This document shows, in pieces, positions 1 to 7,728 of a stretch of DNA of 41,444 nt. Each line of letters starts with the position of its first letter. Position 1 is the stretch's first letter. Made by a program: the position numbers and the translations under genes. Origin of the DNA: Saccharopolyspora shandongensis (GTDB taxonomy: Bacteria > Actinomycetota > Actinomycetes > Mycobacteriales > Pseudonocardiaceae); NCBI RefSeq assembly GCF_900106995.1, contig NZ_FNOK01000074.1, positions 1 through 41,444 of the forward strand, written 5' to 3'. The notes beneath the pieces are model-generated. The model worked only from the letters and a program-made list of their open reading frames with translations. It was not told the DNA's origin and did no database searches.

Positions 1-464
1 CGGTCGCACGGGAGGGCATGGAGACCGCGGTGTTCTTCTTCTCCAGCGTCCAGTCCGCCGGCGGCGGCACCGTGCTGCCGCTGGTCGGCTTCCTGATCGG
101 CATCGCGATCTCGATCTTGCTCGGCTGGCTGCTCTACGCCGGGGCGATCAAGGTCAACCTGTCGAAGTTCTTCACCGTCACCGGCGTGCTGCTGGTCTTC
201 GTCGCCGCCGGGGTCTTCGCCTACGGCGTGCACGACCTGCAGGAGGCCGGGATCCTGCCCGGCCTGAACACGCTCGCCTTCGACGTCAGCAACATCATCC
301 CGCCGACGTCCTGGTACGGCGCGCTGCTGAAGGGGATCTTCAACTTCTCCCCGCAGACCACCGTGGTCGAGGCCGTCGTCTGGGTCGGCTACGTCGCGAT
401 CGTCCTGCCGCTGTTCCTCCGCCCCCACCGCCCCGTCGAAACCCGCACCGGAGATGCCAAGTGA
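1..464 (+). CDS. efeU: EfeU/FTR1-family iron permease, 3' part
   Basis: This is the C-terminal part of a membrane iron permease; the gene begins before the window. The reading frame is open from the first base. The first visible Met is the fourth residue of an R-E-G-M-E sequence, which matches the REGLE iron-binding motif of FTR1 permeases, so that Met is internal and not the start. About three hydrophobic segments follow, then a short basic cytoplasmic tail. In EfeUOB systems EfeU moves iron across the membrane, supplied by EfeO and EfeB. The stop overlaps the GTG start of efeO (GTGA at 461-464), and efeB follows with a similar overlap, so the order efeU-efeO-efeB is complete apart from the missing 5' end. 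The call is firm from motif and context. Confidence 0.93.
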   Translation, partial: VAREGMETAVFFFSSVQSAGGGTVLPLVGFLIGIAISILLGWLLYAGAIKVNLSKFFTVTGVLLVFVAAGVFAYGVHDLQEAGILPGLNTLAFDVSNIIPPTSWYGALLKGIFNFSPQTTVVEAVVWVGYVAIVLPLFLRPHRPVETRTGDAK

Positions 465-1576
465 ACCTCAATGCCCGCACCCTGGTGCCCGCGCTCGGCG
501 CGGTCCTGCTCGCGGCCGGATGCGCCGGCCAGCCCGGCGGCGGTGCGCCCGGCGCGATCACCGTCGAGGCCTCCGACGACGCCTGCAAGCTGTCCACGAC
601 CTCCGCCGCGGCCGGCACGATCCGCTTCGACATCACCAACAAGGGCAGCCAGGTCACCGAGTTCTACCTCTACGGCGAGGGCGGCCGGATCGTCACCGAG
701 GTCGAGAACATCGGCCCCGGCCTGAACCGCCAGCTCGTCGCCGAGGTGCCGCAGGGCGGCAAGTACACGACCGCGTGCAAGCCCGGCATGAAGGGCGACG
801 GCATCCGCGGCGAGTTCACCGTGACCGGCTCCGCGGCGGCGCAAAGCGGTGCCGCGGCGCAGGCCGTCACCGAGTACAAGCAGTACGTGGACGGGCAGGC
901 CGACGAGCTCAAGGACAAGACCGCCCAGTTCGTCGCCGCCGTGAAGGCCGGTGACGTGGCGCAGGCCAAGCAGCTTTACGCGCCGGCCCGGCTGCCGTGG
1001 GAGCGCATCGAACCGGTCGCGGAGAGCTTCGGCGACCTGGACCCGAAGATGGACGGCCGGGAGGCCGACCTGGAGCCCGGGCAGGCGTTCACCGGTTTCC
1101 ACCGGCTGGAGAAGGACCTCTGGGTCACCGGCCCGCAGCCGGACACCCCGGCCATCGCCGACCAGCTGCTCGCCGACGTCGACCAGCTCGTCGCGCAGAC
1201 CCGCACCGTCGAGCTGACCCCGGCGAGCATCGCCAACGGCGCCAAGGAACTGCTCGACGAGGTCGCCACCGGCAAGGTGACCGGCGAGGAGGAGATCTTC
1301 TCGCACACCGACCTGTGGGACTTCCGGGCCAATGTGGACGGTGCCAAGCAGGTGGTCACCGTGCTGCGCCCGGTGCTGACCGAGAAGGACCCGCAACTGG
1401 TGGCCACCCTGGACGAGAAGTTCGCCGCGGTGGACGCGCTGCTGGCGCGCTACCAGGTCGGCGACGGGTTCCGGCTCTACACCGAGCTGAGCCCGGAGCA
1501 GGTCAAGGAGCTGGCGGCAGCGGTGGACGCGCTCGGCGAGCCGCTGAGCAAGACCGCGGGCGTGGTGGCCCGATGA
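461..1576 (+). CDS. efeO: EfeO iron-uptake lipoprotein (cupredoxin + M75 imelysin domain)
   Basis: This is the extracytoplasmic iron-binding component of the EfeUOB transporter, 371 aa. The N-terminus is a lipoprotein signal with a lipobox ending LAAGC (Cys about residue 21), so it should be anchored to the outer face of the membrane. Residues about 30-125 form a cupredoxin-like domain. The rest is an M75/imelysin-type helical domain with a G-F-H-R-L-E sequence, which matches the HxxE metal motif of that family. The GTG start at 461 overlaps the efeU stop, and its own stop overlaps the efeB start (ATGA at 1573-1576), so the three are translationally coupled. In the family EfeO binds iron and hands it to EfeU. 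No Fur-type operator can be seen because the promoter lies outside the window. Confidence 0.95.
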   Translation: MNLNARTLVPALGAVLLAAGCAGQPGGGAPGAITVEASDDACKLSTTSAAAGTIRFDITNKGSQVTEFYLYGEGGRIVTEVENIGPGLNRQLVAEVPQGGKYTTACKPGMKGDGIRGEFTVTGSAAAQSGAAAQAVTEYKQYVDGQADELKDKTAQFVAAVKAGDVAQAKQLYAPARLPWERIEPVAESFGDLDPKMDGREADLEPGQAFTGFHRLEKDLWVTGPQPDTPAIADQLLADVDQLVAQTRTVELTPASIANGAKELLDEVATGKVTGEEEIFSHTDLWDFRANVDGAKQVVTVLRPVLTEKDPQLVATLDEKFAAVDALLARYQVGDGFRLYTELSPEQVKELAAAVDALGEPLSKTAGVVAR

Positions 1577-2802
1577 CCGGAGTCTCCCGCCGCCGGCTGT
1601 TCGGGCTGGCCGGAGCGGGCGTCGCCGTCGCGGGAGCGGGCGCCGGGGCGGGATACCTCGCGACCGCCAGCGGCGACGAGTCGGAGACGGTGCCCTTCCA
1701 CGGTCCGCACCAGGCGGGCATCGTCACGCCGGCCCAGGACCGCATGCACTTCGTCGCCTTCGACGTGACCACGACCGACCGCGCCGAGCTGGTCGCACTG
1801 CTGCGCGACTGGACCCGGGCCGCGGAGCGGATGACCGCCGGGCAGGAGGCGGTCGCGGACGGCGCGGTCGGCGGGCACGCCGAGGAACCGCCCGGCGACA
1901 CCGGGGAGGCGCTCGGCCTGCCCGCGTCCGCGCTGACGCTGACCATCGGCTTCGGGCCGTCGCTGTTCGACGGGCGCTTCGGCCTCGCCGACCGGCGTCC
2001 CCCGGCCCTCGTCGACCTGCCGCACTTCCCCGCCGACGCCCTCGACCCGGCGCGCAGCGGCGGCGACCTGTGCGTGCAGGCCTGCGCCAACGACCCGCAG
2101 GTGGCGGTGCACGCGGTGCGCAACCTGGCGCGCATCGGGTTCGGCAAGGTCGCGGTGCGCTGGTCGCAGCTCGGATTCGGCCGCACCGCCACGACGTCGC
2201 GGAACCAGAGCACGCCGCGCAACCTGTTCGGCTTCAAGGACGGCACCAACAACCTGAAGGCCGAGGACACCGCGGAGCTGGACCGGCACGTGTGGGCCCA
2301 GCCCGGCGACGGCCCGCAGTGGATGACCGGCGGCAGCTACCTGGTGGCGCGGCGGATCCGGATGCACGTCGAGACCTGGGACCGGACGTCGCTGGGCGAG
2401 CAGGAGACCATCGTCGGCCGGACCAAGGGCAGCGGCGCACCGCACGGCGCGGCCGACGAGTTCGACCAGGTGGACCTGCAGGCCCGCGGCCCGGACGGCG
2501 AGCTGCGCATCGCGGAGGACTCGCACATCCGGCTCGCCGCGCCCGCAACGCACGGCGGCGCGCGGATGTTGCGCCGCGGCTACAACTTCACCGACGGATC
2601 GGACGGCCTGGGGCGGCTGGACGCCGGGCTGTTCTTCGTGTGCTTCAACCGCGATCCGCGCACCCAGTTCATCCCGGTGCAGCGGCTGCTGTCCAAGAAG
2701 GACCTGATGATGGAGTACCTCCAGCACAACGGTTCGGCGATCTTCGCCTGCCCGCCGGGCACCCGACCCGGCGGGCACTGGGGCGAGTCGCTGTTCGCCT
2801 GA
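1573..2802 (+). CDS. efeB: EfeB, Tat-exported DyP-type haem peroxidase
   Basis: This is a dye-decolorizing-type peroxidase of the EfeB branch, 409 aa. The N-terminus carries a twin-arginine signal (S-R-R-R-L-F-G followed by an Ala/Gly-rich hydrophobic stretch), so it is exported folded with haem. The DyP signature GxxDG is present as G-F-K-D-G with the distal Asp at about residue 223. The probable proximal haem His is in D-S-H-I-R-L-A at about residue 318. EfeB proteins are thought to oxidise ferrous iron, or to act on haem, for import by EfeU. The start is set by the ATGA overlap with efeO. A long open frame continues upstream in the same phase (from 997) but lies inside efeO and is not coding. 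An AT-rich palindrome array begins 25 nt after the stop. Confidence 0.95.
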   Translation: MTGVSRRRLFGLAGAGVAVAGAGAGAGYLATASGDESETVPFHGPHQAGIVTPAQDRMHFVAFDVTTTDRAELVALLRDWTRAAERMTAGQEAVADGAVGGHAEEPPGDTGEALGLPASALTLTIGFGPSLFDGRFGLADRRPPALVDLPHFPADALDPARSGGDLCVQACANDPQVAVHAVRNLARIGFGKVAVRWSQLGFGRTATTSRNQSTPRNLFGFKDGTNNLKAEDTAELDRHVWAQPGDGPQWMTGGSYLVARRIRMHVETWDRTSLGEQETIVGRTKGSGAPHGAADEFDQVDLQARGPDGELRIAEDSHIRLAAPATHGGARMLRRGYNFTDGSDGLGRLDAGLFFVCFNRDPRTQFIPVQRLLSKKDLMMEYLQHNGSAIFACPPGTRPGGHWGESLFA

Positions 2803-2826
2803 CGACCCTGCCGCACTCCAAAGACT

Positions 2827-2912
2827 CCCAATTTTAGGCAAAATCGGAAGCCTCCCCCACTCGCACCGCGATGTCGGGAACGAGAACCTCCCAATTTTAG
2901 GCAAAATTTGGG
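2827..2912. repeat. Two copies of AATTTTAGGCAAAATT palindromic repeat
   Basis: Two copies of an AT-rich inverted repeat (CCCAATTTTAGGC followed by AAAATNGG) lie at about 2827-2847 and 2890-2912, 63 bp apart. They sit between the convergent ends of efeB and hpaE. The arms AATTTT/AAAATT flank a four-base centre AGGC. There is no U-tract, so this is not a canonical intrinsic terminator. The same core occurs three times at 18642-18805 in the opposite orientation. Short reading frames across it repeat the peptides PKIG or LKLG, an artefact of the repeat. Confidence 0.85.
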
Positions 2913-2935
2913 GGCCTCCCGGCGCAACTCCGGGA

Positions 2936-4432
2936 TCAGCTGGTGCCGCCGAAGCGGGGCAGGCCGCCGTCGGCGATCCAGGCGTGCACGATGCGCTGAT
3001 CCGTGTAGAAGTCGATGCTCCGGGTGCCTCCCTCGTGGCCCACCCCGCTGGCCTTGATGCCGCCGAAGGGCGTCCTCAGGTCCCGGATGTTGTGCGAGTT
3101 CAGCCAGAGCATCCCCGCCTCGACCTGGTTGGCCACCCGTAGGCCGCGCTTGAGGTCGTTGGTCCACACGTAGGCCGCCAGGCCGTACTTCGTGTCGTTG
3201 GCCAGCCGCACCGCCTCGGCCTCGTCGTCGAACGGCGTCACCGCCACCACCGGGCCGAACACCTCCTCCCGGAACAGCGTGTGCTCCGGGGTGACGTCGG
3301 CGAACACCGTCGGCTCCAGGAAGTTGCCGTCCGGCAGGTGGTCCGGCCGCTTGCCGCCGGTGACCAGCCGCGCGCCCTCCGCCTCGGCCTTCGCCACGTG
3401 GCCGATCACCTTGTCGAAGTGCTCCGGGTGGATCAGGGCGCCCAGCTCGGTGGACTCGTCGTCGGGCGGGCCGACCTTGAACCGCGCGGCGCGCTCCCCC
3501 AGCTGCCGCACGAAGTCGGCGTAGATGCTGCGGTGCACCAGCACCCGCGAACCCGCCGTGCAGCGCTCGCCGTTGAGCGAGAACACCCCGAAGATCGCGC
3601 TGTCCAGGGCCGCGTCCAGGTCGGCGTCCGCGAAGATGATGTTCGGCGACTTGCCGCCGAGCTCCATCGACAGGCCCTTGAGCCCGTCGGCGGCGTTGCG
3701 CATGATCACCTGGCCGGTGGCGGTCTCGCCGGTGAACGACAGCACCGGCACGTCCGGGTGCCGGACCAGCGCGTCGCCGGCCTGCTCGCCGATGCCGTGC
3801 ACGATGTTGAACACCCCGGCGGGCACGCCCGCCTCGGCGAAGATCTCCGGCAGCAGGCTCACCGACAGCGGCGACCACTCGGCCGGCTTGAGCACCACCG
3901 TGCAGCCGGCGGCCAGCGCGGGCGCCAGCTTCCAGCTCTCCAGCATGAACGGCGTGTTCCACGGCGTGATCAGCCCGGCCACGCCCTTGGGCTTGCGCAC
4001 CACGTAGTTGAGCTGCACGTCGGCGACCCGGTAGGCCTCCTCGGTCTGCACCACGATCAGGTCGGCGAAGAACCGGAAGTTCTCCGCCGCGCGCTGCGCC
4101 TGCTGCTTGACCTGGGAGATCGGCAGGCCGGTGTCGAAGGATTCCCACCGCGCGATCTGCTCGCCGCGGGCCTCGATGCCGTCGGCGATCCGGTTGAGCA
4201 CTCCCGCGCGGGCGCGGTTGCGCATGTCGGCCCACCCGCTGTCGCGGAACGCCTCGGCCGCGGCCCGGACCGCGCGGTCGACGTCGGCGGCCTGGCCCGC
4301 GGCGGCGCGGGTGTACTCGGTGTTGGTCGTGGGATCCAGCACCCCGAAGGTCTGCCCGCCGGCGCTGGGAACCTGCTCGCCGCCGATGTAGTGGGTGATC
4401 AGCTCAGGAACCTGCTCCGGCGCGTTGCTCAT
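2936..4432 (-). CDS. hpaE: 5-carboxymethyl-2-hydroxymuconate semialdehyde dehydrogenase (HpaE)
   Basis: This NAD-dependent aldehyde dehydrogenase of 498 aa is predicted to oxidise 5-carboxymethyl-2-hydroxymuconate semialdehyde, the ring-cleavage product of HpaD, in cytoplasmic homoprotocatechuate degradation. The ALDH core is complete: FTGETATG cofactor loop, catalytic Glu in MELGGKSPN (about residue 258) and nucleophilic Cys in NGERCTAGS (about residue 291). The C-terminal stretch NSHNIRDLRTPFGG is close to what I know of E. coli HpaE, and this separates it from betaine aldehyde dehydrogenases. The ATG at 4432 is chosen because a GAGGAAGAGGA ribosome site precedes it; an upstream in-frame Met at 4498 has none. 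It is the last gene of the leftward hpa operon, 85 bp after the DapA-like gene, with a small palindrome in the gap. Confidence 0.88.
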   Translation of the reverse strand: MSNAPEQVPELITHYIGGEQVPSAGGQTFGVLDPTTNTEYTRAAAGQAADVDRAVRAAAEAFRDSGWADMRNRARAGVLNRIADGIEARGEQIARWESFDTGLPISQVKQQAQRAAENFRFFADLIVVQTEEAYRVADVQLNYVVRKPKGVAGLITPWNTPFMLESWKLAPALAAGCTVVLKPAEWSPLSVSLLPEIFAEAGVPAGVFNIVHGIGEQAGDALVRHPDVPVLSFTGETATGQVIMRNAADGLKGLSMELGGKSPNIIFADADLDAALDSAIFGVFSLNGERCTAGSRVLVHRSIYADFVRQLGERAARFKVGPPDDESTELGALIHPEHFDKVIGHVAKAEAEGARLVTGGKRPDHLPDGNFLEPTVFADVTPEHTLFREEVFGPVVAVTPFDDEAEAVRLANDTKYGLAAYVWTNDLKRGLRVANQVEAGMLWLNSHNIRDLRTPFGGIKASGVGHEGGTRSIDFYTDQRIVHAWIADGGLPRFGGTS

Positions 4433-4476
4433 AGTTCGCAGTCCTCTTCCTCTAAGCCCGTCCACGTCCGGTGATC

Positions 4477-4494
4477 CCGCAGTTTCAACTGCGG
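4477..4494. repeat. CCGCAGTTTCAACTGCGG palindrome
   Basis: An 18-bp inverted repeat, CCGCAGTT-TC-AACTGCGG, starts 24 nt after the stop of the DapA-like gene and before hpaE on the minus strand. It is a shorter relative of the GCAGTTTCAATTGAAACTGC palindromes at 23795-23844. It could form a small hairpin that processes or attenuates the operon transcript between the two genes. That function is inferred from position only. Confidence 0.6.
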
Positions 4495-4517
4495 CCACCG
4501 CTTGCCCGGCAGCAGGT

Positions 4518-5435
4518 TCAGCTCGGGATCAGGTCGCCGCCCTCGGCCAGCAGGGCCTCGATCCGGGCGCGGCCCCCGTCGGTGAGCGGGATCAGCGGCG
4601 GCCGGACGTGGTCGCTGGCGATCAGGCCCCGCTCCGCGAGCACCGCCTTCACCGCGGACGGGTTGGTCTCGGTGAACACGAGCTCGACCAGCGGGTGCAG
4701 CCGGTAGTGCAGGTCGATCGCCTCGTCCACCCGACCGTCCACATAGGCCTGGTACATGTCCGCGACCGCCTTCGGCGCCAGGTTGGCGACCGCGCTGACG
4801 AACCCGACGCCGCCGATGGCCAGCAGCGGCAGGCACAGCAGCTCGATGCCGGACCACATCAGGAAGTCGCGGCCGCAGGCCTTGAGCACGTGCGAGAAGT
4901 GCTCGAAGTCCTTGGTGGTCTCCTTGATCCCGACGATGTTGTCGTGCGCCCGGCGCAGCCGGGCCACGGTGGCCGGGTCGACGCTGACCGCGGTGCGGCT
5001 GGGCACGTTGTAGACCACGATCGGCAGGTCCGGGTACTCCGCGGCGACCGTCGAGTACCAGGCGAACAGCGCCTCCTGGGTGGGCCGGGCGTAGTAGGGC
5101 GTGATCACCAGGGCGATGTCGGCGCCGAGGTCGCGGGCGTGCCCGGTCAGCTCCAGCGTCTCGTCCAGCTTCGCCGACCCGGTGCCCGGCAGGAACGGCA
5201 CCCGGTCGGCGGTCTCCGCCGCCACGATCTCCAGCGACCGCTTGCGCTCCGCGAGCGTCTGGGCGCTGGGCTCGCCGGTGGAACCGCCGCTGGAGATGCC
5301 GTGCGAGCCGTTGGCCAGCTGCCAGCGGACCAGGTTGCGCAGGCCCGCCTCGTCGAGTTCGCCGGCCGCGGTGAACGGCGTGATCACCGGCGCGATCGAG
5401 CCCCTGACCTGCGTCGGGTCGGCGCGGAACCTCAT
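4518..5435 (-). CDS. DapA-family (DHDPS/NAL) lyase in the hpa operon
   Basis: This is a class I aldolase-superfamily TIM barrel of 305 aa. The family Tyr is in YNVPSRT (with the carboxylate-binding Arg) and the Schiff-base Lys is in GIKETT. The N-terminal substrate loop is GGSTGEPSAQT. These residues imply a 2-oxo acid (pyruvate-type) aldolase or dehydratase. Its position between gntR and hpaE suggests that it cleaves or dehydrates a 2-oxo intermediate late in homoprotocatechuate breakdown, a job done by HpaI in enteric bacteria. It is unlikely to be the lysine-biosynthetic DapA. The ATG at 5435 overlaps the gntR stop and is preceded by a strong AGGAGG, so it is coupled to gntR. The exact substrate is not readable from sequence. 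Confidence 0.8.
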   Translation of the reverse strand: MRFRADPTQVRGSIAPVITPFTAAGELDEAGLRNLVRWQLANGSHGISSGGSTGEPSAQTLAERKRSLEIVAAETADRVPFLPGTGSAKLDETLELTGHARDLGADIALVITPYYARPTQEALFAWYSTVAAEYPDLPIVVYNVPSRTAVSVDPATVARLRRAHDNIVGIKETTKDFEHFSHVLKACGRDFLMWSGIELLCLPLLAIGGVGFVSAVANLAPKAVADMYQAYVDGRVDEAIDLHYRLHPLVELVFTETNPSAVKAVLAERGLIASDHVRPPLIPLTDGGRARIEALLAEGGDLIPS

Positions 5436-6121
5436 CGTTCCTCCTCTTCTTCGGCGGTCGTCTGCAGCGAGGCCACGGCCGCGCGAGCGGTCCGCAGCGT
5501 GTGCTCCCGCGCGAAATGCTCCACAGTGGACTCCGGCGCGCCGCAGGCGACGAGCTGCAGCAGCGCCTCGTGCTCGGCGAAGGATTCGGCGTAGCGCTCG
5601 GGGACCAGCGCGAAGCTGGACCGGCGGATCAGGTCCAGCCGCGACCACTCCCGCTCCAGCAGGCCGAGCAGGTGCGCGTTCGAGCTCGCCCCGCACAGCG
5701 CGCGGTGGAACTCCCGGTTGAGCTCGGTGTAGGCGCGAGCGTCGCCCTGCTCGGCCTTGCGCTTGAGCTCCTGGTTGATCGCCCGCGCCCGGTCGAGCTC
5801 GGCCGCGCTGATCAGCCGCGCGCCCGAGGCGGTGGCGAAGCCCTCCAGCAGCGCCAGCGCCTCCATGCTGTTCAGGTACTGGTCCGGGTCGATCGAGGTG
5901 ACCTGCGCGCCCACGTTGCGCTGGTAGCTGACGTAGCCCTCGGCCTCCAGGCGGCGGATCGCCTCCCGCACCGGGACCACGCTCATGTCCAGCTCGCGGG
6001 CGATCTGCTCCAGCACCAGCCGCGCGCCCGGCGCCAGGGTCCGCTCGACGATCTGCTGCCGGAGGTGCCGGTAGGCGATCTCGGACTTCGACGCGCCCGC
6101 GCCGTCCTGCGCCGCCGTCAC
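5432..6121 (-). CDS. GntR-family (FCD) regulator of the hpa cluster
   Basis: This transcription factor of 229 aa has an N-terminal winged helix of GntR type (about residues 10-75, including V-P-V-R-E-A-I-R-R-L-E-A-E-G-Y) and a C-terminal all-helical FCD ligand domain ending in an acidic tail. FCD regulators usually repress catabolic operons until a pathway acid binds. The GTG at 6121 overlaps the stop of the FAH-RraA gene (GTGA), which marks it as an operon member. A longer upstream frame overlaps that gene and is Arg-rich noise. Two similar palindromes, at 7581-7594 and 7700-7713, are the likely operators, so it would control both its own operon and hpaD. Ligand and sign of regulation are inferred. 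Confidence 0.88.
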   Translation of the reverse strand: MTAAQDGAGASKSEIAYRHLRQQIVERTLAPGARLVLEQIARELDMSVVPVREAIRRLEAEGYVSYQRNVGAQVTSIDPDQYLNSMEALALLEGFATASGARLISAAELDRARAINQELKRKAEQGDARAYTELNREFHRALCGASSNAHLLGLLEREWSRLDLIRRSSFALVPERYAESFAEHEALLQLVACGAPESTVEHFAREHTLRTARAAVASLQTTAEEEEER

Positions 6122-7530
6122 GCTGCGCCGTCCCGCCACTGCTGGTACCGCTCCCGCCATTCCCCGCTGAGCGGGTACAGGCCCTCGATGCGGTGGCCCG
6201 CGTCGACCTGCCGGTAGATGAACCGCTCCTGGCGTTCCTGCTCGGCGGCGTCGGCCGCGATCTCGTCGGCCAGGGCGGGCGGGATGACGACCACGCCGTC
6301 GTCGTCGCCGACGAGGACGTCGCCGGGTTCGACCAACGCTCCCCCGCAGGCGATCGCGACGTTGTCCTCCCACGGCACGTGCCGGTTGCCCAGCACGGCG
6401 GCGTGATGGAAGGCCGCGAAGGCCGGGATTTCCAGGTCGGCGAACGAGCCGCTGTCGCGCACCGCGCCGTCGGTCACGATCCCGGCGCCGCCGGCGCGTT
6501 GCACCCGCAGCGCGAGGATGTCGCCGATGGTCCCGGCGTGGGAGTCGCCGCGCGCGTCGATTACCAGCACCTCGCCGGGCCGGATGGAGTCGACCGCGGA
6601 CTTCTGCGCGTTGTAGCCGCCGCCGCGCTTCTCGAAGAGGTCTTCGCGCAGCGGCAGGTAGCGCAGCGTGTGGGCGCGGCCGAGCAGCCGGGTGCCGGGC
6701 TTGGCCGGGCGGACCGATTCGATGAACGCGTGGTGGATGCCGCGCTTGCGCAACTGCGCGGAGATCGTCGCGGTGGCGACGCCGCGCAGGTTCCGCTCGG
6801 TCTCGTCGGGGAGCCCGAGCCCGGCCGGTTCACCGAAGGCGTCCCTCCGGTCCTTTTCGGACAGTGCCGGGAGGGCGCCCGGCCCGCTCATCGGTTCTTC
6901 GCCCTCGGCGATCACCGTCCGGAGCCTGCCGCCGTCGCCGACCTCGACCTCGACGACGTCGCCGGGCCGGACGATCGGCGGCGCCGCCGGGGTGCCGGTG
7001 AGGATGATGTCGCCGGGTTCCAGGGTGAGCGACCGGGACAGGTCGGCGATCAGGTAGTCGAAGCCGAACAGCAGGCCGCCGGAGTCGTCCTCCTGGACGA
7101 GTTCGCCGTTGACCCACAGGCGGATGGCCAGGTCGTGCAGGTCCACCTCGGCGGGATCGATGATGGCCGGGCCGACCGGGGTGTAGCCGTCGGCGCCCTT
7201 GCTGCGCACGTTGGAGCCGCGGTCGGCGTAGCGCAGGTCGTAGCAGCCGATGTCGTTGGCCGCCGCGATGCCGCCGATGTGGTACGCGGCGGATTCCAGC
7301 GGGACGTTGCGCGCCCGCTCGCCGATGATGACCGCGATCTCGCCCTCGACGCCGAGCGCCTCCGCACCGCGCGGGCGCACGGCCGCGTCGCCGTGGGCGG
7401 CCAGCGACGACGGCGGTTTGAGGAAGTACGACGGCTCCCGGGGCGTCCGGCCGCGCTCCTGGGCTCGGCTGCGGTAGTTCAGGTGCACCGCGATGATCTT
7501 GCTGGGCGCCAGGCCCAAGGGGTGCGACAC
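6118..7530 (-). CDS. Bifunctional fusion: FAH-family HpaG-like domain + RraA-family aldolase domain
   Basis: This is a two-domain protein of 470 aa. Residues about 8-210 are a fumarylacetoacetate-hydrolase-type domain: KIIAVHLNYRSR, metal-ligand region GVEGEIAVIIG, KGADGYTPVGPAI and PGDIILTGTPAAPP. This is the type of HpaG decarboxylase/isomerase. Residues about 245-460 are an RraA-family domain with IVTDGAVRDSG and GDVLVGDDDGVVVIP. The spacing between an Asp (in G-D-I-L) and the Arg-Asp of AVRDSG is exactly D-X20-R-D, the catalytic signature of the HMG/CHA class II pyruvate aldolases in this family. One polypeptide could therefore carry out the decarboxylation/isomerisation and the final pyruvate-forming cleavage. 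The GTG at 7530 is chosen because GGGAGGA precedes it. It is the first gene of the leftward operon, opposite hpaD. Confidence 0.86.
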   Translation of the reverse strand: MSHPLGLAPSKIIAVHLNYRSRAQERGRTPREPSYFLKPPSSLAAHGDAAVRPRGAEALGVEGEIAVIIGERARNVPLESAAYHIGGIAAANDIGCYDLRYADRGSNVRSKGADGYTPVGPAIIDPAEVDLHDLAIRLWVNGELVQEDDSGGLLFGFDYLIADLSRSLTLEPGDIILTGTPAAPPIVRPGDVVEVEVGDGGRLRTVIAEGEEPMSGPGALPALSEKDRRDAFGEPAGLGLPDETERNLRGVATATISAQLRKRGIHHAFIESVRPAKPGTRLLGRAHTLRYLPLREDLFEKRGGGYNAQKSAVDSIRPGEVLVIDARGDSHAGTIGDILALRVQRAGGAGIVTDGAVRDSGSFADLEIPAFAAFHHAAVLGNRHVPWEDNVAIACGGALVEPGDVLVGDDDGVVVIPPALADEIAADAAEQERQERFIYRQVDAGHRIEGLYPLSGEWRERYQQWRDGAA

Positions 7531-7568
7531 CGGATTCCTCCCGTCGGGCGCACGATCCGTTCGCCGAA

Positions 7569-7598
7569 ATGATGAACCGAAATCAGATACGATGTCAA
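7569..7598 (-). promoter_or_regulatory. Predicted promoter of the leftward hpa operon
   Basis: On the minus strand a perfect TTGACA (plus-strand 7593-7598) is followed after 18 nt by CATCAT (7569-7574), matching four of six bases of a -10 box. Transcription would start about 30 nt before the GTG of the FAH-RraA gene. The operator-like sequence at 7581-7594 fills the spacer. Confidence 0.5.
7581..7594. promoter_or_regulatory. Degenerate GntR operator candidate (left copy)
   Basis: AATCAGATACGATG matches the perfect palindrome at 7700-7713 at 11 of 14 positions. It lies between the -35 and -10 boxes of the leftward promoter, where a bound repressor would block polymerase. Confidence 0.5.
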
Positions 7599-7658
7599 CC
7601 AAGATCGACACGACCAGCCGAACGACCTGATCGGGTTTTCTTTCAACATTAGGGAGTA

Positions 7659-7687
7659 TTGACGCTTTCTGAGCCGCTGCGTAATCT
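7659..7687 (+). promoter_or_regulatory. Predicted hpaD promoter
   Basis: TTGACG at 7659-7664 is followed by a 17-nt spacer and TAATCT at 7682-7687. Spacing is ideal and the key -10 bases (T, A and final T) are kept. The start point would be near 7694, about 35 nt before the preferred hpaD start. Confidence 0.55.
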
Positions 7688-7699
7688 CCAACGCCATCC

Positions 7700-7713
7700 A
7701 ATCATATATGATT
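7700..7713. promoter_or_regulatory. Perfect palindrome AATCATATATGATT, GntR operator candidate
   Basis: This 14-bp perfect inverted repeat lies just downstream of the predicted hpaD start point and upstream of the ribosome site. It is AT-rich in a GC-rich spacer. The size and symmetry suit an FCD-type GntR dimer, and the regulator is encoded in the divergent operon. A related copy lies at 7581-7594. Confidence 0.6.
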
Positions 7714-7728
7714 CTGGTAGGTGCGCGA

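Noticed and set aside
2580..4235. Long minus-strand open frame over the hpaE 3' end and the palindromes
   Set aside because: It is out of frame with hpaE, rich in Arg/Gly, and contains repeated LKLG peptides produced by the palindromes.
4518..5435. Calling this gene dapA (lysine biosynthesis)
   Set aside because: It sits inside a catabolic operon and its substrate loop GGSTGEPSA differs from the usual Gly-Thr-Thr-Gly-Glu of biosynthetic DapA.
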